Source: Caenorhabditis elegans (lineage: Eukaryota > Nematoda > Chromadorea > Rhabditida > Rhabditidae). Taken from it: a DNA stretch of 64,000 bases. The DNA lies in the NCBI RefSeq assembly GCF_000002985.6, contig NC_003279.8, positions 8,742,001-8,806,000 of the forward strand, given 5' to 3'. Positions within the stretch are counted from its first letter, which is position 1, and each line of letters opens with the position of its first letter. Under the pieces are notes generated by a model. It did not search any database and was not told the DNA's origin. It saw only the letters and a list, made by a program, of their open reading frames with translations. Below, piece by piece: positions 25,027-35,511 of the stretch. A program made the position numbers and the translations under genes.

Positions 25027-26039
25027 TCATGTTGATGTGATGCAGTCTACTGAGAAGCACACGTTTTGTTGACACTTTGAGCATTTTGAAGATGGTTTTT
25101 CCACTTTTTTAAGTTGCACCATGAGGGAGTCGATCTGAAAATTGCCAAGAGTCAATCAAACTTTCTAGGTCTAGTACGAACCTTTGCATTTGCCATGTTT
25201 AATTCCATTTGAAGCTTGTGATTTGCATTTGCAAGTTGCTTAATCCAATTGGAAGCTAGTAACAATGTATTCGCTTTGCTCATTCGTCGACTGTTCGCTT
25301 CATTCGGATAAGGAAGACATTCACGTAGAGTCTCGAATTCATCGTTCAACTCGTGCATTCGACGACGTTCTCGACTGTTAATTGAGTTTCTCAACAGATT
25401 TTGTTCCTAGAATTTTTTTTATTTGTTAGGAATTGTTGGATCTTACTGTCTTGAAGCCCTTCCACCGAAGTTAAACATTCTTATTTTGTCTTAACGAATT
25501 TCGAAGACATCTGGAAAAATTCCTCAGACAACGAAATACAAAACAGTTTTTCAAAATTCTTCGCACCCAAAAACTCGGCACGATCGAAATATTTCAAATC
25601 GAGCCCTCCTTTAAAAAGTACAGTAACCCATTTTCCGTTTTTCGCATTTAGATTCGAGTGATGTTTTTTTGGAGAGAAGACCCGTAAAAACGTGAATGGG
25701 TTACTGTACTTCTGAAAGAAACATCATTGTTTTTGCTTTTGACATTATTTGGTTCATGGCGAGGTACTGTAATACGTTCAAATGAAAACCGCGAAAAGTT
25801 GCATTTAAACAATTTTTGAACTTGCATATCACATATTTATTAATCGAGATTTCACAGATCGCAAGATTACCACAACTTTTTTCAAACAAAAAACTCACTT
25901 GCTCATTCAAGCCTTGCATTTTCTTCCGGCCTCCTGCTTCCGATCGTTTTCTTCTCACATATGGCTCGAATTCTTCCTCGGCTCCAGGCGGTGATTCCGA
26001 AGACATAATCGGAGATGAAGCTGTCGGCATATTGAACAT
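25027..26039 (-). CDS. hlh-16: Basic helix-loop-helix transcription factor
   Basis: Three exons: 26039-25899, 25406-25182 and 25134-25027; 474 nt, 157 aa. The bHLH domain occupies about residues 54-110. The basic region NSINSRERRRMHELNDEFE has the Glu-Arg-Arg-Arg signature for E-box binding, followed by a helix, a loop with Pro/Asn and a second helix (SKANTLLLASNWIKQLA). This pattern fits the Olig/beta3-like group, to which hlh-16 belongs. The N-terminus is acidic, then basic (RRKRS). The C-terminus is short with several Cys. The symbol comes from its position beside trt-1 and lmn-1. Intron 1 contains a palindromic repeat (25617-25710). It is divergent from trt-1 across 481 bases. Confidence 0.88.
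25617..25710. repeat. Inverted repeat with AGTACAGTAACCCATT termini
   Basis: Inverted 16-base ends AGTACAGTAACCCATT and AATGGGTTACTGTACT enclose about 60 bases of partly complementary sequence (TCCGTTTTTCGC against its near inverse). It lies in hlh-16 intron 1. Similar 'TACAGTAA' words occur around 27570 in a trt-1 intron. No clear target-site duplication was seen. Confidence 0.75.
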
Positions 26040-26520
26040 CTTAGAAGTGACACGTTTGGTTCACACCACACAACCAATTAGCACTGCAAGTGACAGATCA
26101 CTACAAGAAAGTAGGCGTGCCCCATCCCGTAAACTACCGTACTCCTCTTCTCTCCGTTAACAGTCTTGTTGAATGAAGAGTAGGCGTGGCAGTGTGTAAT
26201 GTGCCTTCTTGACATGTGTCGACTTCTCTACATACACATTATTATAAGATTATGAAGACTGTCAGCTGGTGGGTGACTATATCACGTAGTGGGATTAGTA
26301 GCATCATGCGCAACATCTAAAGCACATATTTTCAAATATCAAGAGGCTCCATGCAACAAGTATATGGGAATTGTAATGTAATATTACGTGGGTGAATGGC
26401 ATCCGGTTTAATACTTAAAAATTCTATAAATCTGTAAGTTTCCAAATCTTGGGACAACAGAACTTAACTTAGAAACTCCATTATCAATGATTTTGAAGTC
26501 TCAAATTTCTGATGTTCCAG
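26040..26520. promoter_or_regulatory. Shared divergent promoter of hlh-16 and trt-1
   Basis: Only 481 bases separate the two start codons. A CAGCTG E-box sits at 26273-26278 and GGCGTG words occur near 26113 and 26185. These are sequence matches only; binding is not shown. A short TTCCAG acceptor directly precedes the trt-1 ATG. Confidence 0.5.
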
Positions 26521-29181
26521 ATGGCACCAACGATTAAGAGTTCACTTACAACACTTCATGAAGAAATACGAAAATACGATAAAAGACGTCATTGGAACAC
26601 AATTATTCGCAAAAGTGCTCATTTAAGTCTCGTCAGAAATATTTTCAAAAAGGTAAGTTTTATCTAGTCTTGGTAATTTTGATAACATTTGCCAATACAT
26701 TTCCAAAATCCAAAACCAAATTTCAAAAGTTTTTCAGAAACGAAGACAAAAATTAAACTACCGCCATATGTCCACTTTTTTGGCTTCTTCTGAAAACATT
26801 TCAAATATTCGCGATACCGTTGTTTTACTGGAAATCAACAAATTATCGCAGAGTATCCTGTCTTCTCGCAATATTTTTGAGCTGAGAAAACTAAAACCAA
26901 CACGAAAAATGGTTGAAATCGAGTGAGCTTTCTGTACTTTCAAGCAAATAAAATATTCAAAAAATTCCAGACATTGTTTTGTGTCTAAAAATGATACATT
27001 TGTTGCATGCTCCAAATTAATTTCAATGTTTCATCTGGAAAAATATATTGGATCAACTAATTGTGCAAATATACTGGAGTGGATTACAAAAATGTTAAAC
27101 AATGGTGGTTATCATAAAATGAAGCCATTTGTCTACAAAGAAGGTAAATTCATACCTGCCCTTTTCTAAATGACGAATTACAATTTTTTAAATTTCCAGC
27201 TCCTTTCACTCGCGCATTTCGTGCATCTAAAGTTATGAAAAATGTGGATCCAAATGTGAAGAGGAATATTCAAACTTCAATTGTGAATAATTTAAAATCA
27301 GGAGTACACTGGTGGGCTCTGATGGCTTTACGACAAGTTATGATTCCAATTGTAATTAAAGAAGAAAGAGTTTTGCTGTGGAGAGATGGATATTTAAATA
27401 TTTTAACAAAAGAAATAAAGGATTTCAAACAACGTTATATAGTTCAAAAAGCTCCGGTTAGTTCCATTTTTGCAAGTTTTTATTTTGACAGTTATTACCG
27501 GAACAGAAAGTTTTGAAAATGCATATGGCGCAACGTATTTGACGCGCAAAATATCTCGTAGCGAAAAGTACAGTAATTCTTCAAATGGCTACTGTAGCGC
27601 TTGTGCCGATTTACGGGTTCGGTTTTTGAAATGAACTAAAAACAATTATGTATCGATAGAATATTAAAATAATACAGTAGCACCCAATATTTTTTCAGCA
27701 TTTTATAAGACCGAATGTTGCCACCTTCAAGCTCTCAATTTCTCGTCAAAAATTGCGACCTTTGTTCAAAAGAAAAGCAATCGATAAAAAAACAGAGACA
27801 ATGCAATGGAAAAGGTTGAATTCGATGCTCTCATGGTGTTTGGAAAGAAGTGGAGTTTACCGACATAGTAAGTTCTGATTTGAATAACTTCTAATTTGAC
27901 ATTTTCAGCAATCAGAGATTCGTGTAAAAAAGTGTCAGATTTTCTAAAGAAGAACTCACAAAACTCAAAAATAATTGGATACACAGCAGATGTTAGCAAA
28001 TGTTTCTCAACTGTTAATCATGACGTGTTGATATCAATTATTGACCGACTTTTTTCTCAAGAGTAACTAATATACGAAAAAAAGTATTTAAACGTTCAAT
28101 TTTATAGGCACGATATTTATACGGTATGTGGAAAAGGAAGAAATCACGGAGGATTTCATAAATTGATATTCTGTTCAGCTGGAACTGAGTTGAATGCACA
28201 TGAGGCGCTTCGTCGAAAAATGGAATTGAAAGGAGTATTCAATTTTGAAGTTTGCTACCGAGAGGTATATCACGAATATTGATACATATGAACTATATAT
28301 GAATGAACTAGTTATGTAAAAACATTTTTAGTGTTGGTCTTATCTTTAAATGTATCTAGTCCCGTGGACTGCGACTTTTTAGATTCTGTACTTTCTTGAA
28401 ATCGTAGAACACAAACTCAACTGCACAGGCTTAGTGACTAGGACCAAGATTACTTTCAAAAATTAAATTTTGGAAAATTTGTCAATTTACCAAAACTCTG
28501 GCTGAACATTTAAAAAAATCTAAAACTTTTTGGAGTGTCTCAATTAGTTGATGACACGCATAAAGCTTTGTATATTAAAAAACCTGACTTATTGACAGAT
28601 GAGTTCCTCTACAACACTCTACAGTGTTATTCGTACCACACTTTCAACGTACTACTACAAGCGTGGCCCAACATCGTGGAGAATTACAAAAGGAGTTCCA
28701 CAGGGACATCCTATATCTTCAAATTTAGCACATATGTACCTCAATAACTTTGAGCAGAAATATTGGAGCAACGAAAAAGAGGATTCGAGAATTGTTTTCT
28801 GCAGATATGAGGATGATTTCATTTTCATTACAACTGAAAATTCTTTATTCGAGAAGGTGATTTTTTTGGAAAATTTTATTTATTTATCTAAAAGGTCTAA
28901 ACTGCCTTTTAAATCATAATTGTTTATTTTCAGATGATGAAACCATTATCTACTGGCAATAACACTCATTTTTTGACGGCTAATCCGAAAAAGTTCAAGG
29001 TCAGATTGTCGTAACTCTTTAATAAAACTAACTCTAAGAATTTCAGAAATCAGAGCGATGTGGAGCATCACAAGTCCTTCAATGGTGTGGAGTGAAACTG
29101 GATTTTCAATCGGGAAATTGCTTTATTCGACGAAGATGCAAAGACGGTGTGGCTCGTCAATTTTTGATAAAGTTGCAATAA
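26521..29181 (+). CDS. trt-1: Telomerase reverse transcriptase, compact form
   Basis: Exons: 26521-26652, 26738-26922, 26971-27143, 27200-27456, 27699-27867, 27909-28062, 28108-28264, 28599-28856, 28934-28999 and 29047-29181; 1686 nt, 561 aa. It is the catalytic subunit that copies telomeric repeats from an RNA template. Reverse-transcriptase motifs are visible in order: motif A GYTADVSKCF (Asp333), motif B GVPQGHPISS (441-450), motif C RYEDDF (Asp481, Asp482) and motif E LQWCGVKLDF (528-537). The three catalytic Asp are all present. It is about half the length of most TERTs; the N-terminal TEN region and the C-terminal thumb extension are missing or very short, as known for worms. The exon-8 acceptor (TTGACAG) was fixed by frame. 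It ends 252 bases from the convergent Q-rich gene. Confidence 0.96.
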
Positions 29182-29433
29182 TTTTAAACAAGATTTATTT
29201 CGATTCGATTCGATCGAGGCACTTACAATAAATAATAATAATAATTCGAAAGCGGCAATGTAAGGCTAAGCGGGGTTTTCGAAACTTCGAAAGTGAAAGA
29301 CACACAAAGAAAGAATTAATGAAATAAGGATAGTATAATAAATAAATTATAGAATTTTTTGGAAGGATAAATATAATACTAAAAAGAACCGAATGAGATA
29401 ATCGTTATGATATAGAAAAGTTATTAAAAAAAT

Positions 29434-32400
29434 TTAAGATGAAGCTGTCTTTTTAGACTTATTCTTTTTCTTTTTCTCGTCTCCACAAACATATTCCACG
29501 AGTTGAGGGATTTGGCCATTCGTATGATAATTTTCAATGTGAGATTCACCTGGAATAGTTAAAATTTAGTTTAAAAATATATTAGTTTCATAGAATTCGA
29601 TATTTAGAAATAGAGGAAATCATTACCCAGTTGCTTTTGCCACTTTTGACATAAAAATACGGTGCGCGGTCTCGAAACCAAAATCTCGCAGCTACAGTAC
29701 ATACAAGTATTTTGCAATTTCCTACGATTCTTTCCTGATCGAAATTTGACGAACTTATTTCGTAATTTACCAAAAAGTTGTGTTTGTATTTTAAAATAGG
29801 AGAACCAAGCTAAATATGAGAAAAAAACGTGAAGAAATTTTGCAAAATATTCATGGGATACGGCAGCTATAACGTTTCCGTCGTGTCGAGACCGGGTACA
29901 ACATTTTTCGGTCAAAATCGCAAAAGAGCAATTGGGTCAAAACCTCTACATATGCTTTTCCAAAAATAATTTGTTATTTTTGGAAGAAAAACTGATTTTG
30001 AACTAGAGTTTCCAGATTGTTCCAAATAATTCCAAAATGGTGATCTAACCGTAAATCCCGTTGAAATGACCAATTGAACCCGAAAAGTAGTTAAAACATT
30101 TCAGATCGAAATTTCAGAATTTAGTTTTTATTATTTTCTTTAGCTCTCTCAATTGAAAATAACTTACTTCCAATGAAAGTTCCGCAGATAAAAAGATACG
30201 GAAGTCCCTTGTGAGCAGTTAATTGTTGAAGTTGACGTTGAATTGCAGCTGGTTTGTCTGTCTGAAAACTTTAATTTTGAAACCATACATTTCTATAAGA
30301 AATCAACCTTATCCACGTAGAATGTGACTAATGGTAATCCATATGTATCTCTCAATAATGTTTCAGTTTTCTTTGTGCTCTCGTTCTTAGAGTCAATGTA
30401 CAAAACTGCTGGCAATTTCCGAATCTGAAATATTTTCCCATTTGTTTCAAGTTGAAAATTCAAAGAATGACCTGCTGAGTTAAAGATTGACTTGGAGATG
30501 GAGTGACCACTGATGACGTGGCAGGTGCAGGACGACTGGTAACTGCCTTGTTTTGAGGTGTTGGACGAATTGTAGCACGAGTTGGTGGCTGGAATATTTA
30601 ATGTTTGATTAATATCTAAAGCTGAAATGAATATCGGAATTTTAACATAAATGGAGAACTTATATACTCAGCAGTAGCCCCCACTGGAGTGTACAGGGAA
30701 ACTTCTGGACATACTATCGCGTTGGTGTCGCGCTCAAACTTTGGAAACTCAATAAAATTGCCTTTTTCGGTGTGATAATACAATTTTTAAAATCAAAAAT
30801 TGATTTGGAATCATAGTAAAATATTTGATTGACTACAAAAAAATAATAAAATAACCTCGAATCATGCCTGAAAGTTGAAACTTTCGAAACACTCGCTAAA
30901 ACTTTTTTGGCAAATAACAAATTTCAGGAAGTTTTGAAAAAATCCTACAAACAATATATATTTTCCAACTCACCCGAGTAGTTGGTGATGGTCTCGGTTG
31001 AGACTTTGGTACAACCGATGAGCTTGGAGCAATTACTGAAGCTGGACGAGTTGGTGGTGGTGGACCACGTGTTACTGTAGCAACAGACATTGGTGGAACA
31101 GGTTGAACTGGTCGTGGTGGGACCACTTGTTGTTGAGATATAACTGATCCATGTGGTTCTTCTTCAATAACACTATCCTCATGATTACCATAAGATGTTG
31201 AATGAGTTGGAATTTGAACTTGTGATGGTCCTGGATATGTGTATACTTGTGGTTTTGACTGTCCAGAGTAGGTATTCACTTGACCAAGTGCAGCAGTTTG
31301 ATAGTTGTTTTTATATGTTGGAGGTTGAGTTACATATTGTTTTGGTGGTTGTTGTGGTTGCATTGGAGCAGGAGCCTGTGGAGCAGGAGCCTGTATAATT
31401 GGAGCCTGTGGAGCTGGGAGGAAGTTCATTGGTTGTTGAGGAGCTGGTTGTTGAGGTGGCGGTTGAGCAATTTGTTGTTGAACTGGGGCCTGTGGTTGAA
31501 CATATGGATTTGGTTGCATTCCTCCATATTGGTTCTGTTGTTGTTGCTGCTGTTGTTGCTGAAGTTGTTGTTGGCGAATCTGTTGTTGCAGTTGCTGGGC
31601 TTGTTGAGCTTGTTGAGCTTGTTGTTGAGCCAATCGAGCAGCTTCACGTTGCTGAGCCTGTTGAGCTGCGATTTGTTCGGCGAGTTGTTGCTGTTGGGCA
31701 ATCTAAAGTTATCATAATTGTCTTGAAATTGGAATTGAAGGTAAGTGGGTAATTTTTTAATCCTAAAATGACCAAATATCACGCTAAAATGTCAACTACC
31801 AGTCACATAGTTTACACCTATCGTAATTTCGAAAATTGAGTCAAAATCTTGTGTTCTACGAGTTTTAAATTTTAATCATTTTAAACATACGCATTCAAAC
31901 ATCATAGGGGTCTACAGCAAAACAGGATTTTTTGTTGAAAGCTTGACAATTTATCAGGACTAAACGTTTTGAAAAACGCAACAATTCTTGAAGTTTTCCA
32001 TTATGATATTCGGTATTAATGGGCTTAATTTATACAAAGTCCCCATTAGTACTCTGATCTCGGCAAATCGCCGCAACTTATCCACCAACTTTAGCAACTT
32101 TAGAAATGCCAAGCGCAGAAGTTGCTAAAATTTGGTAAAAACGTTGCTAAAGTTGGGCAAATTAGGTTAAAGTTGGGGATACCCTCAAAATTTGCACTGA
32201 AAATTTTTAAAAAATTGGCTAAACTTGGTTAAACAGTTGCTAAAGTTGGGAAAGAAGTTGCTAAAGACAGATTAAAAGTTGCGAGAATATACAATTGGTA
32301 GAAAAGTTGCTAATGTTGGCGGATAAGTTGCGGAAGGGTAAAGTTGGCGCTTAAGTTGCTAAAGTTGGTGAATAAGTTGCGACGAATTGCCGAGATATTT

Positions 32401-35400
32401 GAAAAAATTGTCACGAAAAAAGTCCAACCTGTTGTTGTTGCTGTTGTTGCTTTTGCTGCTCAGCTGCCAATTGTTGTTGTTGCTGCAGCTGTTGCTGCTG
32501 AGCAATTTGCTGAAAAATAACCATTATCAAAATTAAATAATTTCCAGCAATATATATGTATATATGCTATGTAAATATAAAAATTGCCTGTTGCTGTTGT
32601 TGATAAGCCGCCAATTGTTGTTGATAGGTAATTTCAGCTTGAGATTGTGTATTCACTTGAGGCTGTGGTTGAGCAACATTTTGTGGGTATCCAGAATATG
32701 TTTGAGTAGGTGGAGGTTGTTGGGATTGCCCATACGTTTGTGGTACTTGGTTGGCTACCTGAAAGTATGAACGATGGAAGGAAATTTTTCATAAAAAATT
32801 ATTTCAAAAAAGTATTTTATTAGGTTGGCTGTTACCACTTTTCGAAGGCACCTCAATGTAGCTACACATATATCAAAAAATTAAAAACTGCTTGAGTTTG
32901 ATAAATGGCTACAAAACCTGTTAAAAATTGAAATAATAGGAATTTTCGTTCTAGCGGACACACGTTCCTGAGCGAGCCCCGCCCAATTCTATGCCTTTTT
33001 GGCACTTTTCACAGAGTAATGTTTAACCTAATTTTTTTTATTTGTGATACTTGTATTGCGGCCTTCTAGAGAAATGTTAAGGGAATCCCCACAAAAGAAA
33101 GACACAATTTTTTAATACGAATTTCTTGAATCTCAGTAAATTTAGTTTTTAAAAATCAATATATTTTTCTTAAAACCCCGAACCTGTTGTTGTTGAGAAG
33201 TTTGATATCCTCCAGCATTTGTGGCTGCAGTATTTGGTTGCATTGACATTTCTCCGGGTAATTGAATTCCGTATGCTTTTTGAAGAATATCCAGATACTG
33301 TGAATATTTTGCCAAGTTAGCTTGATCAATTTGTGCAGGAGCCTGTACTTGTTGTTGCTGCTGCTGCTGAGAATATGTTTGAGCGTACTGCTGAGCAGCA
33401 CTTGTTGCAAATGATGTGGCAGCCGCAGTCAGAGCAGCTTGATTTGGATAAAATGAATCTTGAGAACCATATTGAATACCAGGCTGAGAGTTATAACTAT
33501 GGAATTGAAGATTTGATGATGATGCTGATGATTGTTGTGAAGGTTGGTATGATTGTGTTTCCGGTTGAGTATATGTAAACGAAGTTGGGAAGGATGATGG
33601 AGATTCACCTGGAAAATACGTTTTAACAAAAAATTATCAGAAGTAGTTAATCGTTTGTCTAGTTTCTACAATTTTCAAAGTCCAGCAAGATTTCAACTTT
33701 ATTACATGAGAAGCACTTCCAAATATACCGTAATTTCATTATTTGAATTACATACCAACTTCTTTACGTTGGCAGCTTATACAATAACAGGAAACTTGCT
33801 AACCGTTCTAGACCTATGCTAAATCATTGGAACCTTTAATTTTGTATGCAGCTTTTTCATACTTCAGTGTTAATTTGCAGTTTGAAACCTAAACCTTCAT
33901 CTACTGTAACCACAGTACCCACACTTTGATTTTTCAGTTCAATTTTCACAGAGGGCATGCTCCAAGTTTGAAAAAAGTTAATCTCTGATTCTTTATCAAT
34001 TAGATTTTCATAATCATGATATCAAGAGTGCACTTGGCGCCTTTGGCTCATTGTTGTTGTGCATTTTGGAATGTGCTGCTGTTGGTGGCGACTCGGCGAA
34101 ACGAAATGAATGACATGTCGACAAACAATCGTGCCGAGACACCAAGATACGGTTTCAAGACGAGATAGATGAAGGGGTGAAACGTTTTTATGACGTATTA
34201 AGGAAGGATCTATATATCCTTCAGAAAATATCTAGTTTCAGACTTTACTTCACATATATAGATAATTGTCTTTTGGGAGAAAATAAAAGTTTTAATACCG
34301 TTTGTCCGGCTTCCTTTCTAGCTCTGGTAGCTTGATTGTGTTTGGTCTTAGCCAAAAGTTTTCAATTGAGTAAATGGGGGGTTTTTTTTTAATTTTAAAC
34401 TGAACGTTGAGTCAATAAAATATTCAAAATAGACAGATTTATAAGCTTTTTAGATTTAGATGAATAATCGTTGGAAGAGAAGATGCGGCAAAAATTTTTC
34501 ATGATAAATGTACGGAGCCTTACCGGTACATGAGGTACCCACGATGTTAGGTATACTCCCAATAAAGAAACTAATAAAAGCAAATCGGGGTAAACGAAAA
34601 AATAATTTTCAAATAATTATTTCTAAAGTGAATAAAAATAATGCCACTTTGCCAATATGCAAAATATGTTAAGTTCCAGTTAAATATAATTTTTAATATA
34701 AGAAACTTACCATAACTCTGAGAATATTGTGGTTGTTGTTGCTGTTGATACTGCTGTTGTTGTATTTCAGCAGTTCCATAGATATTAGCTGAAAAATCGT
34801 TCAAGTTGTTGAAGATAGGAAAACAACAAAAAGTCAATTTCATATTGACATAAACCGTTTTTGGCGCCTGCTCTCTCAACCCAAATTTGGAAGGATCAAT
34901 AGACAGGGAGTACTTGAGACGGTTGTAGATATATCCATATATTTGATTAGAGAAAGTGATGGAGAAAGAGAGGTTACGGGCTTGGCATTTTGAAAAGGAT
35001 AAAAGTGATAAAAGAGTTTGAAAAAAACAATTAAAAATTTTTTTTTTAATTTCTAAAACAACATAAAGTTTAGGAGAAATTGAGAGGCAAAAAATTCGTA
35101 TTCCAAATAAATTTAAAACAATTTAATAATCAAATTTGAAATGTAAAATTTTAATTCCTACGCCTTGTTCTATAGTTTATGATCAAGCTTAATGAATTTA
35201 TTCCCGTCTATCCACGATCCACGATTACAAAAGAATTCTCAAATTTTCAGTTTTAGCTTAGAAATCTATGAAACATTGTCCTAACAAATGCAACTAGTTT
35301 TTTTTTGAAGGAATACCACACCCTTCTTCTAAATTTCCTCTATTTTCCTAATTTGTAAAATACTGCATTATATATTTATGTAAGTTCGTAAAGTTTCATA

Positions 35401-35511
35401 ATAATTTTTTGAAATTCAACAAATTTAAAAAAATAGTAAATTACCCAATGTAGATGCCACGTGGAGAAGTATGGATGTAACAAGGAGAAGGCGTCGTTGA
35501 CGGTGCGCCAT
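29434..35511 (-). CDS. Secreted Gln/Pro-rich protein with cysteine-less glutaredoxin-like domain
   Basis: Ten exons: 35511-35445, 34788-34711, 33608-33184, 32758-32588, 32509-32429, 31702-30974, 30588-30472, 30424-30308, 30261-30168 and 29549-29434; 1995 nt, 664 aa. Residues 1-22 (RRLLLVTSILLHVASTLG core) are a signal peptide. About 23-555 are dominated by Gln, Pro, Tyr and Ser with long Gln runs, a prion-like composition. About 557-645 resemble a glutaredoxin: beta strand LPAVLYID, helix KKTETLLRD, LVTFYVDK, cis-Pro turn GLPYLF, GTFIGS and NGQIPQLVEYV. The CPYC site is replaced by KNES, so redox catalysis is unlikely. The tail is Lys-rich. The intron after exon 4 appears to use a GC donor. 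Possibly the gene listed as pqn-29, which I am not sure of. Confidence 0.85.
29879..29899. repeat. Repeat end shared with 56030-56050
   Basis: This 21-base block, containing GTGTCGAGACCGGGTAC, is the exact inverse of bases 56030-56050. A related GGTCTCGAAACC lies at 29668. It is probably part of a dispersed worm repeat inside an intron of the Q-rich gene. Confidence 0.6.
32059..32394. mobile_element. TTGCTAAAGTTGG element, copy A
   Basis: The 336-bp copy has imperfect 40-bp inverted termini, CTCGGCAAATCGCCGCAAC on the left and GTTGCGACGAATTGCCGAG on the right. Its interior is built of many variants of AAGTTGCTAAAGTTGG. It lies in an intron of the Q-rich gene. No open frame. The flanks give no convincing target duplication. 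Confidence 0.85.
34789..35444 (-). other. Long first intron of the secreted Q-rich gene
   Basis: This 656-bp intron separates the signal-peptide exon from the first Gln-rich exon. It is AT-rich and contains no repeat or RNA that I can recognise. Confidence 0.5.

Noticed and set aside
28265-28598. Intron 7 of trt-1 as a possible coding exon starting MSQLVDDTHK
   Set aside because: That frame is out of phase with motif B (GVPQGHPISS) and would end before motif C; the TTGACAG acceptor at 28598 restores the frame.
31195-31752. Long plus-strand open frames rich in Leu and Val
   Set aside because: They are the antisense of the Gln/Pro-rich exon of the minus-strand gene; CAA/CAG repeats read backwards give such frames.
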